Below are positions 8,232 through 16,431 of a DNA stretch of 64,000 nucleotides, one piece after another (within the stretch, counting starts at the first letter, position 1; each line of letters starts with the position of its first letter). The stretch is from contig NZ_JADHZD010000001.1 in NCBI RefSeq assembly GCF_020102855.1, positions 1 through 64,000 on the forward strand, read 5' to 3'. A model generated the notes under the pieces. The model was not told the origin of the DNA. It saw only the letters and a list, made by a program, of their open reading frames with translations, and searched no databases. The DNA comes from Nocardioides lacusdianchii. Lineage in GTDB: Bacteria; Actinomycetota; Actinomycetes; Propionibacteriales; Nocardioidaceae. The position numbers and the translations under genes are program-made.

Positions 8232-9060
8232 CGATCGCCTCTCGTCGGGCTCGGGCGCGCTCGGCCTGGGCGGCCAGCTCGTCGTCGTCGGGGTAGCCGA
8301 CCTCCTCCAGCGTGAGGCCGTGCGCGTGGACGACCCGAACCCCCTGGTCGCGGCGCCGGCCGGCCAGCACCTCGGCCGGCCACGAGGCCGGCCGGCGGCC
8401 CTCGCCGACGGCGATGAGGCTGCCGACGAGCGCGCGGACCATGTTGTGGCAGAACGCGTCGGCCCGCACGGTGCCGACCGCGAGGCCGGCCTCGTCGCGG
8501 CGCCACGTGAGGTCGAGCAGCGTCCTCACCGTGGTTGCACCCTCCCGCTGCTTGCAGAAGGACGCGAAGTCCTGGAGACCGACCAGCGGCGCAGAGGCGG
8601 CGTTCATCTCGTCGAGGTCGAGGCGGCGCCCCCACGTCAGGACGTGGTGGCGGACGAGCGGGTCTCCCAGCTCCTGCGCGTCCGCGATCCGGTAGGCGTA
8701 GCGGCGCCAGGTCGCGGAGAACCTCGCGTCGAAGCCGTCGGCTGCCTCACGGACCCGGCGCACGCGCACGTCATCGGGGAGGATGCCGTCGACACGGCGG
8801 GCCAGCGCGTCCAGCGGCGCGTCGCTCGCGCGACCGGCGGACGCCTCGACGACCTCACGGTCGACGTCGAGGTGCACCACCTGGCCGCGGGCGTGCACGC
8901 CGGCGTCGGTGCGACCGGCGACCGTGACCCGCACCCGCTCCAGCCGGAGAGCGGTGGCGAACGCCGCCTCCAGCTCGCCCTGGACCGTACGCCGCCCCGG
9001 CTGGGCCGCCCACCCGGAGAAGTCGGTGCCGTCGTAGGCACAGTCGATCCGCAGGCGCAC
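8224..9060 (-). CDS. truA: tRNA pseudouridine(38-40) synthase TruA
   Basis: A 278-aa enzyme that isomerises uridines 38-40 in the tRNA anticodon arm. The catalytic aspartate is D52 in AGRTDAGVHA, and YDGTDFSGW near the N-terminus and FCHNMVRALVG in the second half are TruA signatures. In most actinobacteria truA directly follows rplQ; here it has the same orientation as rplQ but lies 3.8 kb downstream, with rightward genes between. The C-terminal tail is Ala/Arg-rich. It is coupled to the rsmC-like gene. Confidence 0.95.
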   Translation of the reverse strand: MRLRIDCAYDGTDFSGWAAQPGRRTVQGELEAAFATALRLERVRVTVAGRTDAGVHARGQVVHLDVDREVVEASAGRASDAPLDALARRVDGILPDDVRVRRVREAADGFDARFSATWRRYAYRIADAQELGDPLVRHHVLTWGRRLDLDEMNAASAPLVGLQDFASFCKQREGATTVRTLLDLTWRRDEAGLAVGTVRADAFCHNMVRALVGSLIAVGEGRRPASWPAEVLAGRRRDQGVRVVHAHGLTLEEVGYPDDDELAAQAERARARREAIDA

Positions 9061-9142
9061 GCCCCGATCCTAGGTGCAGCCCCGGGGCCGGTCCCAGCCG
9101 CGCATGGCCAGCAGCGGGAACGGCACCTACGCTGGTCGCCTG

Positions 9143-9625
9143 ATGATGTTCCGCACCCCGCGTCGCCTCGCCGCCCTGCTGCTCGTCCTCCCGCTCTCGA
9201 TGGCGGGAGCCCTGCCGACGTCCGCGACGGCGTACGCCTCCACGGCCGCGACCGCGACGGACACCGACGGCGACGGCGTGCCCGACACCGGCGACGGCTG
9301 CCCCACCGTGCCCGCCGGCAACCCGACGGGCTGTCCGACGGTGTCCCGCAAGGCGTCGCTGACCTGGCTGGACGGCAGGCAGCGCCTCCAGGTCCGGGTC
9401 ACGTCCGCGGAGAAGGCGTGCGTCGCCCGCGCGCGCATCGTCGTGTGGCGGGTGCGTCCGAACCGCGACTTCAAGGTCGCCGGCGCCAACGTCTCCTTCT
9501 CCGGCCGGGCCCGGTTCAAGGTGCCCCGGCGGGCGAGCTACTACGTGTCGGTCTCGCCGTCCTACAGCCCCGGAGTCGCCGAGTGCGGTCGCGCCACGTC
9601 GCGCACGGTCCGCGTGCCTCGCTGA
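9143..9625 (+). CDS. Secreted protein with thrombospondin type 3-like calcium motif
   Basis: A 160-aa protein starting at ATG 9143 or 9146. Residues 1-30 form a signal peptide (RRLAALLLVLPLSMAGA, then an Ala-rich cleavage region). The mature N-terminus has DTDGDGVPDTGDGCPTV, a calcium-binding aspartate-rich TSP3-like repeat with two nearby cysteines, followed by a 100-residue part predicted to be beta-rich and basic. No sorting signal or membrane anchor is present at the C-terminus. The function is unknown; the motif argues for an extracellular Ca2+-stabilised protein. The ArsR operator-promoter begins 7 nt after its stop. Confidence 0.75.
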   Translation: MMFRTPRRLAALLLVLPLSMAGALPTSATAYASTAATATDTDGDGVPDTGDGCPTVPAGNPTGCPTVSRKASLTWLDGRQRLQVRVTSAEKACVARARIVVWRVRPNRDFKVAGANVSFSGRARFKVPRRASYYVSVSPSYSPGVAECGRATSRTVRVPR

Positions 9626-9632
9626 CCCTTCT

Positions 9633-9694
9633 TCAACCATTTGGTTGACAAGACGTCGACGCCGTTCTACGTTGTTGTCAACCAATCAGTTGAC
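9633..9694 (+). promoter_or_regulatory. Promoter and two operators of the arsR operon
   Basis: A near-ideal sigma-70 type promoter: TTGACA at 9645-9650, 17-nt spacer, TACGTT at 9668-9673. Two related palindromes bracket it: TCAACCATTTGGTTGA at 9633-9648, overlapping the -35, and GTCAACCAATCAGTTGAC at 9677-9694, just past the -10. Both contain CAACCA/TGGTTG-like half sites. The placement predicts repression by the ArsR protein coded immediately downstream. Confidence 0.75.
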
Positions 9695-9708
9695 GACAAG
9701 GACGAACC

Positions 9709-10071
9709 GTGGCCGACCAGCTCTCCCGCGTCTTCGCCGCCCTGGCCGACCCGACCCGCCGCGACATGGTGGCCCGCCTCACCGAGGCCGACCACACCGT
9801 CGGCGACCTGGCCGCGCCGTACGACGTCAGCCTCCAGGCCGTCTCCAAGCACCTGAAGGTGCTCGAGGACGCCGGGCTGGTGACCCGCACCCGGGAGGCC
9901 CAGCGCCGACCGGTCCACCTGGAAGCCGAGGTGCTCGACCTCATGACGAAGTGGATCGAGCGCTACCGCCGCCGGGCCGAGGAGCGCTTCGCAGCGCTCG
10001 ACGGGGTGCTCGCGCAGATGCAGGACGACGAGCAGCCCCACCCCACCCAGCAGGAAGGAACCGCATCATGA
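9709..10071 (+). CDS. ArsR-family winged-helix regulator
   Basis: A 120-aa repressor starting at GTG 9709. The winged helix-turn-helix covers residues 5-90: LADPTRRDMVARL, then TVGDLA and the recognition helix SLQAVSKHLKVLEDAGLV. It lacks the Cys-containing metal site (ELCVCDL) of ArsR/SmtB metal sensors. It belongs to the group linked to AHSA1/SRPBCC genes, whose inducers are mostly unknown. Its stop overlaps the next start by 4 nt (ATGA), and its own promoter carries two palindromes, so negative autoregulation of the operon is likely. Confidence 0.9.
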   Translation: MADQLSRVFAALADPTRRDMVARLTEADHTVGDLAAPYDVSLQAVSKHLKVLEDAGLVTRTREAQRRPVHLEAEVLDLMTKWIERYRRRAEERFAALDGVLAQMQDDEQPHPTQQEGTAS

Positions 10072-10583
10072 GCACCGTGCAGGACCCGCAGACCCGCTAC
10101 CCCGAGGCCGCCATCGTCGCCGACGAGCACGTGCCGGCCATCCACATCTGGCGCGACTTCGCCGCCACCCCCGCCCAGCTCTTCCGCGCGCACACCGACC
10201 CCGAGCTGTTCGCCCGGTGGATCGGCCCGGTGGACGTCGGCGCCGACATCACCCACTGGGACGCGCGCGACGGCGGCAGCTGGACCTACACCGCCCGGGG
10301 CAGCGACGGACGCGAGGACTTCGCGACCTCGTTCCGCGGCTGCTTCCACACCGTGCGCGAGGACCGGATCGTCCAGACCTTCACGTGGGAGGGCATGCCC
10401 GACGGCGTGGCGCTCGAGACGATGACCTTCGAGGACCTCGGCGACGGCGGCACCCGCCTCCACGCGGTCAGCCTGTGCGACTCGTTCGAGGACCGCGACG
10501 CGTGGCTGCGCAGCGGGATGGAGGTCGGCGTCAACGACGGCTACGCCGCGGTCGACCGGATGCTCGCCGACGGCACGCTCTGA
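10068..10583 (+). CDS. SRPBCC/AHSA1-domain protein
   Basis: A 171-aa protein of the START-like SRPBCC superfamily, AHSA1 branch. It shows the family pattern: RDFAATPAQLFRAHTDPELFARWIGP at the start of the hydrophobic-cavity fold, DARDGGSWTY and a C-terminal helix with GVNDGYAAVDRM. Such proteins bind small hydrophobic ligands or act with Hsp90-like partners; in bacteria they are commonly coded next to an ArsR gene of this type, but their role is rarely known. The gene overlaps arsR by 4 nt and the next gene by 1 nt (TGATG). Confidence 0.85.
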   Translation: MSTVQDPQTRYPEAAIVADEHVPAIHIWRDFAATPAQLFRAHTDPELFARWIGPVDVGADITHWDARDGGSWTYTARGSDGREDFATSFRGCFHTVREDRIVQTFTWEGMPDGVALETMTFEDLGDGGTRLHAVSLCDSFEDRDAWLRSGMEVGVNDGYAAVDRMLADGTL

Positions 10584-11161
10584 TGTCCCTGCCGGACTCC
10601 CCTGCGGCTCGGCACGCGTCGGTCGCAGCCGGCTTCTCCCGCATCGCCGAGGGCACTACCGACTGGTCCGCGCCCACGCCGGTCGACGGCTGGACCGCCA
10701 TGGACGTCGTCGACCACCTCGTCACCTGGTTCGGCGGGTTCCTCGCCTCCGGCGGCATCGACCTCCCCGCCGGACCGCCGGTCGCCGACGACCCGGTCGC
10801 CGCCTGGCACCATCACGCCTCGGGCGTGCAGGCCCTGCTCGACGAGCGCGGAGACGAGACGTTCACCCATCCCCTCGCCGGGACGAGCCCCCTGGCCGAG
10901 GCGGTGGACCGGTTCTACACCGCCGACGTCTTCATGCACTCCTGGGACCTCGCCCGTGCCGGCGGTCTGCAGCCCGACCTCGACGAGGGCTTCGCCGCGC
11001 AGATGCTCCAGGGCATGCGGCCCGTCGAGGCGATGCTCCGCGACTCGGGGCAGTACGGACCCGCCGTACCCGTGCCCGACGACGCACCCGCCGTCGAGCA
11101 GCTGATGGGCTTCGTCGGGCGCGATCCCGGCTGGCAACCGTCGGCGAGGAGCACGGCATGA
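10583..11161 (+). CDS. TIGR03086-type DinB/maleylpyruvate-isomerase-like protein
   Basis: A 192-aa protein of the DinB four-helix superfamily. HASVAAGFSRIAEG at the N-terminus, GWTAMDVVDHLVTW with the first metal-ligand histidine, and FYTADVFMHSWDLARA with the last histidine match the TIGR03086 group, related to mycothiol-dependent maleylpyruvate isomerase. These usually bind a divalent metal with three histidines and are thought to use mycothiol, which fits an actinobacterium. Start ATG 10583 overlaps the AHSA1 stop; the end overlaps the next gene by 4 nt. Confidence 0.8.
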   Translation: MSLPDSPAARHASVAAGFSRIAEGTTDWSAPTPVDGWTAMDVVDHLVTWFGGFLASGGIDLPAGPPVADDPVAAWHHHASGVQALLDERGDETFTHPLAGTSPLAEAVDRFYTADVFMHSWDLARAGGLQPDLDEGFAAQMLQGMRPVEAMLRDSGQYGPAVPVPDDAPAVEQLMGFVGRDPGWQPSARSTA

Positions 11162-11757
11162 GCACCGTCGTGCTCCACGCCGTCGTCTCGGTGGACGGCT
11201 ACGTCGCCGACCTGCACGACGACCCGGGTCCGCTGTTCGACTGGTACTTCAACGGCGACCACCCCCTGGCGGCACAGGACATGGCCGATCCGGCTCCGGG
11301 CGGCCTCCGGGTGTCGCGGACGTCGTACGACCACGTGAGGTCCCAGTGGGACGCCACGGGGTGCATGGTGATCGGCCGACGGCTCTTCGACATCACCAAC
11401 GGGTGGGAGGGCCGGCCGCCGACCGGCCACCACGTGGTCGTGGTGTCCCACCGCCCGCGGCCCGACGGGTGGCATCCCGAAGCGGCGTACCACTTCGTCG
11501 ACGACGTGTCCGCCGCGCTCAGCACCGCGCGGGAGCTCGCCGGCGACGCCACGGTCGCGGTCGCGGCCGGGGACGTGGGCGGCCAAGCACTCGCCCTGGG
11601 GCTGGTCGACGAGGTGGCGATGGACGTCGCGCCTGTCGTGCTGGGCACCGGCAGGCCGTTCTTCGGCTCCCTCGACGCCCCGCACCTGCTCGAGGACCCG
11701 CACGTCGTCATCCAGGGCGACCGGGTGCTGCACCTGAGGTTCCGCGTCCGCCGCTGA
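11158..11757 (+). CDS. Dihydrofolate reductase / RibD C-terminal-family protein
   Basis: A 199-aa protein with the dihydrofolate-reductase-like fold of RibD C-terminal reductases: VSVDGYVAD at the N-terminus, GCMVIGRRLFDI for nucleotide binding and VAAGDVGGQALALGLVDEVAMDVAPVVLGTG near the C-terminus. Stand-alone members of this group (YwjB-like) have no assigned substrate; NADPH-dependent reduction is a fair inference. It is the last gene of the ArsR-controlled unit and overlaps the DinB-like gene by 4 nt. Confidence 0.85.
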   Translation: MSTVVLHAVVSVDGYVADLHDDPGPLFDWYFNGDHPLAAQDMADPAPGGLRVSRTSYDHVRSQWDATGCMVIGRRLFDITNGWEGRPPTGHHVVVVSHRPRPDGWHPEAAYHFVDDVSAALSTARELAGDATVAVAAGDVGGQALALGLVDEVAMDVAPVVLGTGRPFFGSLDAPHLLEDPHVVIQGDRVLHLRFRVRR

Positions 11758-11808
11758 GCAGGCGGGCTGGCACCCGGCAAGCACCCCACGTCCTCGTAGG
11801 GTCGGGTC

Positions 11809-12765
11809 ATGAAGTACGTCGTCTACGGCGCCGGCGCGGTCGGTGGGGTCATCGGCGGCCACCTCCACCTCGCCGGCCTCCCGGTCACCCTCGTCGCCCG
11901 CGGCGCGCACCTGGCTGCGATCCGCTCCGACGGGCTCGTGCTCGACGCCGGCGACGGCCGCCGCCGCATCGACGCCCCCGCCACCGACACCGCTGCGGAC
12001 GTGGACTGGAGCTCCGACACGGTGGTCGTCCTGGCGGTGAAGTCACACCAGGCGCACGAGGCGCTCGCCGACCTGCGCCGCCACGCGCCCGACGACGTGG
12101 TGCTCGTCTGCGCCACCAACGGCATCGCCACCGAGACGGCCGCGCTGCGCCTCTTCGCACGGACGTACGCCGTGTGCGTGATGCTCCCCGCCACCCACCT
12201 CGAGCCGGGAGTCGTGGTCGCGGGGTGCCACCCCACCCCGGCCATCCTCGACATCGGCCGCATTCCTGCGGGCACCGACGCGACCACGGCCGCCGTGGCC
12301 GCCGACCTGCGTGCGGCCGGCATCGCCTCCGAGGAGCGCCTCGACATCATGGCGTGGAAGCGCCGCAAGCTCCTGATGAACCTCGGCAACGGGATCGACG
12401 CCTCCTTCGCCCAGGGCGGTGCCGCTGACGACCTGGCCGAGCGGGCCGAGGCCGAGGGCGAGCGGGTGCTCGCTGCCGCCGGCCTGTCCTTCGTCACGGC
12501 CGACGAGGACCGCGAGCGTCGCGGCTCGATCCTCCAGCGCCGCACCGCCCTCGAGCGCCGCGGGGGCTCGACGTGGCAGAGCCTGAGCCGCGGCACCGGC
12601 GACTCCGAGATCGACTACCTCGCCGGTGAGATCGTCCTGCTCGGGCGCCTCCACGACGTCCCCACCCCGGTCAACGAGGCCGTGGTCGCTGCGACCCGCT
12701 CCCTGGCGTACGCCGGCGCCGAGCCGCGCAGCCTCGACGCCGCCGAGGTCCTGCGCGCCCTCTGA
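11809..12765 (+). CDS. panE: Ketopantoate reductase family protein (ApbA/PanE)
   Basis: A 318-aa NADPH-dependent oxidoreductase. The N-terminal Rossmann motif is YGAGAVGGVIGGHL (residues 5-19), and AVKSHQ and CATNGI mark the NADP-binding half. WKRRKLLMNLGNGIDA near residues 183-198 holds the catalytic lysine and asparagine of the C-terminal helical domain. Ketopantoate reductase makes D-pantoate for coenzyme A; the ApbA/PanE family also contains other 2-oxo-acid reductases, so the symbol is tentative. It lies 51 nt after the RibD-like gene and is followed by a strong terminator. Confidence 0.7.
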   Translation: MKYVVYGAGAVGGVIGGHLHLAGLPVTLVARGAHLAAIRSDGLVLDAGDGRRRIDAPATDTAADVDWSSDTVVVLAVKSHQAHEALADLRRHAPDDVVLVCATNGIATETAALRLFARTYAVCVMLPATHLEPGVVVAGCHPTPAILDIGRIPAGTDATTAAVAADLRAAGIASEERLDIMAWKRRKLLMNLGNGIDASFAQGGAADDLAERAEAEGERVLAAAGLSFVTADEDRERRGSILQRRTALERRGGSTWQSLSRGTGDSEIDYLAGEIVLLGRLHDVPTPVNEAVVAATRSLAYAGAEPRSLDAAEVLRAL

Positions 12766-12783
12766 CTCCGGCCAGACGCACGA

Positions 12784-12814
12784 AGGCCCGCCACCCCGGT
12801 GGGGTGACGGGCCT
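12784..12814. terminator. Bidirectional terminator between panE and rplQ
   Basis: A 31-nt hairpin: AGGCCCG, one C/A mismatch and CACCCC pair with GGGGTG and CGGGCCT around a GGT loop. It lies 18 nt past the rightward panE stop and 18 nt past the leftward rplQ stop, so it can close both convergent units. No T-tract follows, as is usual in high-GC actinobacteria. Confidence 0.8.
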
Positions 12815-12832
12815 CGCGATGGTGCGTGGAGA

Positions 12833-13408
12833 TCAGGCCTTGGACTCGTCCTCGGCAGCCTCGGCAGCGGCCTCGTGCTCGGCGGCAGCGGCCTCGTGCT
12901 CCTCAGCAGCAGCCTCGTGGGCCTCGGCCGCGGCCTCGTGCTCCTCGGCGGCGGTGGCGTCGGTGGTCTCCTCGACCTCCGACTCCTCGGCGGCGGGCGC
13001 CGGAGCGGCAGCGGTCTCGTTCTTCTTGGTCGAGGGCGCCTTGGGGCTGTAGGCCTCGGTCACCAGCTCGATGATCGCCATGGGGGCGTTGTCGCCCTTG
13101 CGGGGGCCGATCTTGGTGATGCGGGTGTAGCCACCGGGACGCTCGGCGAAGGTCGGCGCGATCTCGGTGAACAGCGTGTGGACGACCGACTTGTCGCGGA
13201 TGGTCTTGAGGACCTCACGACGGTTGTGCAGGTCGCCACGCTTGGCCTTGGTGATCAGCTTCTCCGCGACCGGGCGCAGCAGGCGCGCACGGGTCTCGGT
13301 GGTGGTGATCCGACCGTGCTCGAACAGGGCCGTGGCCAGGTTCGACAGCATCAGGCGCTGGTGGGCCGGGCTACCGCCGAGGCGGGGGCCCTTCTTGGGC
13401 TTGGGCAT
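12833..13408 (-). CDS. rplQ: 50S ribosomal protein L17 with acidic C-terminal heptad tail
   Basis: A 191-aa protein. Residues 1-118 are a normal L17 ([20 protein letters not shown], then [13 protein letters not shown]). About 70 residues are added: an acidic, Ala-rich linker and four exact-length heptads, [21 protein letters not shown] and HEAAAEA at residues 157-184 (DNA 12857-12940, 21-bp period). The tail would form a charged helix extending from the ribosome surface near the exit-tunnel side. Last gene of the alpha operon, 99 nt after rpoA, with two hairpins in that gap. Confidence 0.95.
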   Translation of the reverse strand: MPKPKKGPRLGGSPAHQRLMLSNLATALFEHGRITTTETRARLLRPVAEKLITKAKRGDLHNRREVLKTIRDKSVVHTLFTEIAPTFAERPGGYTRITKIGPRKGDNAPMAIIELVTEAYSPKAPSTKKNETAAAPAPAAEESEVEETTDATAAEEHEAAAEAHEAAAEEHEAAAAEHEAAAEAAEDESKA

Positions 13409-13453
13409 GGAGTGCCTTCTTTCTCTCGGGCCGTGTCAGGTACCCGGGTAGAC

Positions 13454-13501
13454 GGCCGACGCGTGTCGGCCGGTTTCGGTGGAGTCCGACCCGGAGGTCG
13501 G
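13454..13501 (-). terminator. Two short hairpins between rpoA and rplQ
   Basis: Two perfect stems lie in the 99-nt gap: CCGACC/GGTCGG at 13486-13501 with a 4-nt loop, directly after the rpoA stop, and GGCCGAC/GTCGGCC at 13454-13471 with a 4-nt loop. Neither is followed by T residues on the minus strand. They could act as partial terminators or RNA-stability elements that lower rplQ relative to rpoA; this is inference from structure only. Confidence 0.4.
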
Positions 13502-13507
13502 AGGAGG

Positions 13508-14524
13508 TCAGAGCTGCTCGTCCTCGATGAACGCATCGTCGTCGTCGTCGCCGTAGGCGGCGAGGGCGGCGTGCGGGTCGAAGCCGGGCGCGCTGTCCTT
13601 GAGCGAGAGACCCATCTCGACGAGCTTGGCCTTCACCTCGTCGATGGACTTGGCGCCGAAGTTGCGGATGTCGAGCAGGTCCTGCTCCGAGCGCGAGATG
13701 AGCTCGCCCACGGTGTGGATGCCCTCGCGCTTGAGGCAGTTGTAGCTGCGGACCGTGAGCTGCAGGTCCTCGACCGGCAGGGCCAGGTCGGCGGCGAGCT
13801 GCTCGTCGACGGGCGACGGGCCGATGTCGATGCCCTCGGCCTCGACGTTGAGCTCGCGGGCCAGGCCGAAGAGCTCGACGAGCGTCTTGCCGGCCGAGGC
13901 GATCGCGTCGCGGGGACGGATCGACGGCTTGGTCTCGACGTCGATGACGAGCTTGTCGAAGTCGGTGCGCTGCTCGACTCGGGTGGCCTCGACCTTGTAG
14001 GTGACCTTCAGCACGGGGCTGTAGATCGAGTCGACCGGCATGCGGCCGATCTCGTTGTCGGCACCCTTGTTCTGCACGGCGGAGACGTAGCCGCGGCCAC
14101 GCTCGACGACGAGCTCCATCTCCAGCTTGCCCTTGTCGGACAGCGTGGCGATCTTGAGCTCGGGGTTGTGCACCTCGACACCGGCGGGCGGGGTGATGTC
14201 GGCGGCGGTGACGTCACCGGCACCGGACTTGCGGAGGTACATCACGACCGGCTCGTCGTGCTCGGAGGAGACGACGATGCCCTTGAGGTTGAGGATGATC
14301 TCGGTCATGTCCTCGGTGACGCCCTCGATGGTCGAGAACTCGTGGAGGACGGAGTCGACCTTGATGCTGGTGACCGAGGCACCCGGGATCGAGCTGAGGA
14401 GCGTACGACGCAGCGAGTTGCCGAGCGTGTAGCCGAAGCCGGGCTCGAGGGGCTCGATGACGAACCGCGAACGGAACTCGTCGACGGTCTCTTCCGTGAG
14501 GGTCGGGCGCTGAGCGATAAGCAC
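13508..14524 (-). CDS. rpoA: RNA polymerase alpha subunit
   Basis: A 338-aa alpha subunit. The N-terminal assembly domain ([19 protein letters not shown], about residues 30-48) dimerises and recruits beta and beta-prime. The C-terminal domain (about 250-310) contains [20 protein letters not shown] and [14 protein letters not shown], which bind UP-element DNA and activators. Start GTG 14524 was chosen over an in-frame ATG 8 codons upstream because GGAAAGGA lies about 8 nt before it and VLIAQRPTL is the usual actinobacterial N-terminus. The tail is Asp-rich. Confidence 0.95.
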   Translation of the reverse strand: MLIAQRPTLTEETVDEFRSRFVIEPLEPGFGYTLGNSLRRTLLSSIPGASVTSIKVDSVLHEFSTIEGVTEDMTEIILNLKGIVVSSEHDEPVVMYLRKSGAGDVTAADITPPAGVEVHNPELKIATLSDKGKLEMELVVERGRGYVSAVQNKGADNEIGRMPVDSIYSPVLKVTYKVEATRVEQRTDFDKLVIDVETKPSIRPRDAIASAGKTLVELFGLARELNVEAEGIDIGPSPVDEQLAADLALPVEDLQLTVRSYNCLKREGIHTVGELISRSEQDLLDIRNFGAKSIDEVKAKLVEMGLSLKDSAPGFDPHAALAAYGDDDDDAFIEDEQL

Positions 14525-14609
14525 GGAGTTTTTCCTTTCCGGATCCACCCGCTATATGACGGATCCGAACATGGTGAGGAGGGCGGAGAAGAGGAGTGGG
14601 AAGAGGGGC

Positions 14610-14645
14610 GTCGGTGGCCGCCCGAGCGATCGGACGGCCACCGAC
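14610..14645 (-). terminator. Long hairpin between rpsD and rpoA
   Basis: A perfect 11-bp inverted repeat (GTCGGTGGCCG at 14610-14620, CGGCCACCGAC at 14635-14645) continues inward, after one mismatch, with CCGA/TCGG around a 4-nt loop. It begins 7 nt after the rpsD stop. On the transcribed strand it is followed by a long pyrimidine-rich run (14575-14609). It could be an attenuator or processing site that sets rpoA level; read-through must occur since rpoA has no other clear promoter. Confidence 0.5.
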
Positions 14646-14651
14646 GGTGAC

Positions 14652-15260
14652 TCACTTCTTGGAGTAGTACTCGACGATGAGCTGCTCCTGGACCGGCACG
14701 TCGATCTGTGCGCGGACCGGGACCTGGTGCACGAGGATGCGCATCCGCGAGGGGATGACCTCCATCCACGCGGGCGTCACGCGCTCGCCGTGGGTCTCAC
14801 GGGCCACGATCAGCGGCGTGAGCTCGAGGGACTTCTCGCGCACGTCGACGATGTCGTGGTCGGTGACCTGGTAGGACGGGATGTCGACCTTCTTGCCGTT
14901 GACCAGGAAGTGGCCGTGCACGACGAGCTGGCGGGCCTGGCGACGCGTACGGGCGAAGCCGGCGCGGTAGACCACGTTGTCGAGGCGGCACTCGAGGAGC
15001 TGCAGCAGGTTGTCGCCGGTCTTGCCCTGGCGACGGCTGGCTTCCTTGTAGTAGCGGACGAACTGCTTCTCCATCACGCCGTAGGTGAAGCGAGCCTTCT
15101 GCTTCTCCTGGAGCTGCGAGCGGTACTCGCTCTCCTTGATGCGCGCCCGGCCGTGCTGGCCGGGGGCGTAGGGGCGCTTCTCGAAGGCGGCGTCGCCGCC
15201 GACGAGGTCGACACCGAGACGGCGCGACTTGCGGGTCATGGGGCCGGTGTAGCGGGCCAT
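14652..15260 (-). CDS. rpsD: 30S ribosomal protein S4
   Basis: A 202-aa primary 16S rRNA-binding protein that nucleates small-subunit assembly. It begins ARYTGPMTRKSRRLGVDL, and an S4 RNA-binding domain follows (CRLDNVVYRAGFARTRRQAR, then VVHGHFLVNGKKVDIPSY). The four-cysteine zinc site of some S4 proteins is absent; only one cysteine is seen. In E. coli S4 represses the alpha operon by binding the rpsM leader; whether that holds here is unknown. It lies 30 nt after rpsK. Confidence 0.97.
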   Translation of the reverse strand: MARYTGPMTRKSRRLGVDLVGGDAAFEKRPYAPGQHGRARIKESEYRSQLQEKQKARFTYGVMEKQFVRYYKEASRRQGKTGDNLLQLLECRLDNVVYRAGFARTRRQARQLVVHGHFLVNGKKVDIPSYQVTDHDIVDVREKSLELTPLIVARETHGERVTPAWMEVIPSRMRILVHQVPVRAQIDVPVQEQLIVEYYSKK

Positions 15261-15290
15261 GTCAGTCTCTCTTTCTCAGTCTCGGGTCGG

Positions 15291-15686
15291 TCAGACGCGG
15301 CGGCGCTTGGGCGGCCGGCATCCGTTGTGGGGGGTGGGCGTGACGTCCTGGATGGTGCCGACCTCGAGGCCGATGGCACCCAGCGAACGGATCGCGGTCT
15401 CGCGGCCCGACCCCGGACCCTTGACGAAGACGTCGATCTTCTTCATGCCGTGGTCCATGGCGCGGCGGCCGGCGGCCTCCGCAGCCATCTGCGCGGCGAA
15501 GGGGGTGGACTTGCGCGAGCCCTTGAAGCCGACGGTGCCGGCAGAGGCCCACGAGATCACGGCGCCGGTGGGGTCCGTGATGGTGACGATGGTGTTGTTG
15601 AACGTGCTCTTGATGTGGGCTTCGCCCTGAGCGATGTTCTTCTTCTCCTTGCGGCGGACCTTGGTCGCGCGGCTCTTGGGAGGCAT
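15291..15686 (-). CDS. rpsK: 30S ribosomal protein S11
   Basis: A 131-aa protein of the 30S platform near the mRNA exit. Hallmarks are [39 protein letters not shown], and the C-terminal [18 protein letters not shown]. Length is normal. It sits 70 nt after rpsM and 30 nt before rpsD in the alpha operon, with GGAGTTAG upstream as a ribosome-binding site. Confidence 0.97.
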   Translation of the reverse strand: MPPKSRATKVRRKEKKNIAQGEAHIKSTFNNTIVTITDPTGAVISWASAGTVGFKGSRKSTPFAAQMAAEAAGRRAMDHGMKKIDVFVKGPGSGRETAIRSLGAIGLEVGTIQDVTPTPHNGCRPPKRRRV

Positions 15687-15756
15687 TCACTAACTCCTGA
15701 TGAGGTCTGGTCTGGAAGCTTCTGGGAAGTGGGCGGTGATCAGCGCAGGGCGCCGA

Positions 15757-16131
15757 TCACTTCGCCTTCTTCTTGCCGGCGACGGTGCGCTTCGGGCCCT
15801 TGCGGGTGCGCGCGTTGGTCTTGGTGCGCTGACCGCGGACCGGGAGGCCCATGCGGTGGCGGCGACCCTGGTAGCTGCCGATCTCGATCTTGCGGCGGAT
15901 GTCCGCCTGGACCTCACGTCGGAGGTCACCCTCGATCTTGAAGTTGGCTTCGATCTCGTCGCGAAGCTTGACCAGCTCCTCGTCACCGAGCGTGTGGACC
16001 CGGGCGTTCGGGTCGACGCCGGTGGCAGCGAGCAGCTGCTGGGCGCGGGTACGGCCGATGCCGTAGATGTAGGTGAGGGCGATCTCGATGCGCTTGTCGC
16101 GCGGGAGGTCAACACCAACGAGGCGTGCCAT
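15757..16131 (-). CDS. rpsM: 30S ribosomal protein S13
   Basis: A 124-aa protein of the 30S head that contacts the large subunit and P-site t[24 protein letters not shown] at the N-terminus and [20 protein letters not shown] at the C-terminus identify it. ATG 16131 gives the standard 124-aa length; an in-frame ATG 18 codons upstream would add a non-conserved peptide. The 154-nt gap to rpmJ is long for this operon and is where S4 autoregulation acts in other bacteria, but no conserved structure could be assigned. Confidence 0.97.
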   Translation of the reverse strand: MARLVGVDLPRDKRIEIALTYIYGIGRTRAQQLLAATGVDPNARVHTLGDEELVKLRDEIEANFKIEGDLRREVQADIRRKIEIGSYQGRRHRMGLPVRGQRTKTNARTRKGPKRTVAGKKKAK

Positions 16132-16285
16132 GTGGCGGTTTCCTTGTCTGTTCTCGCTGTGGTTTCTGGTCGTGTCGCGTCCCATCCCGCCTCGGGTGGG
16201 CTCCGGCCACTGCTCCGGAGGTGACTTCGGTCAGGTGGTGCCCGACCTAGCGATCACGTTGTGGTGTTTCAGTTGTGGGTCTTGC

Positions 16286-16399
16286 TCAGCCTTGGCGCTG
16301 CTTGTGGCGCGGGTTCTCGCAGATGACCATGACGCGTCCGTGACGGCGGATGACCTTGCACTTGTCACAGATGGCTTTGACGCTGGGGTTGACCTTCAT
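16286..16399 (-). CDS. rpmJ: 50S ribosomal protein L36
   Basis: A 37-aa protein: [20 protein letters not shown], then [17 protein letters not shown]. The four zinc ligands C11, C14, C27 and H32 are present, so this is the zinc-binding (C+) form, which is replaced by a C-minus paralogue under zinc starvation in some actinobacteria. It has the usual place between infA (32-nt gap) and rpsM. Start ATG 16399 and stop TGA 16286-16288 give the exact family length. Confidence 0.95.
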   Translation of the reverse strand: MKVNPSVKAICDKCKVIRRHGRVMVICENPRHKQRQG

Positions 16400-16431
16400 G
16401 TCAACGAATCCTTGCTACTCGGCTGGGACTG

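Noticed and set aside
9709-10071. Metal-sensing (arsenic) ArsR
   Set aside because: The cysteine metal-site motif of arsenic sensors is absent and the operon has no arsenic transport or reductase gene.
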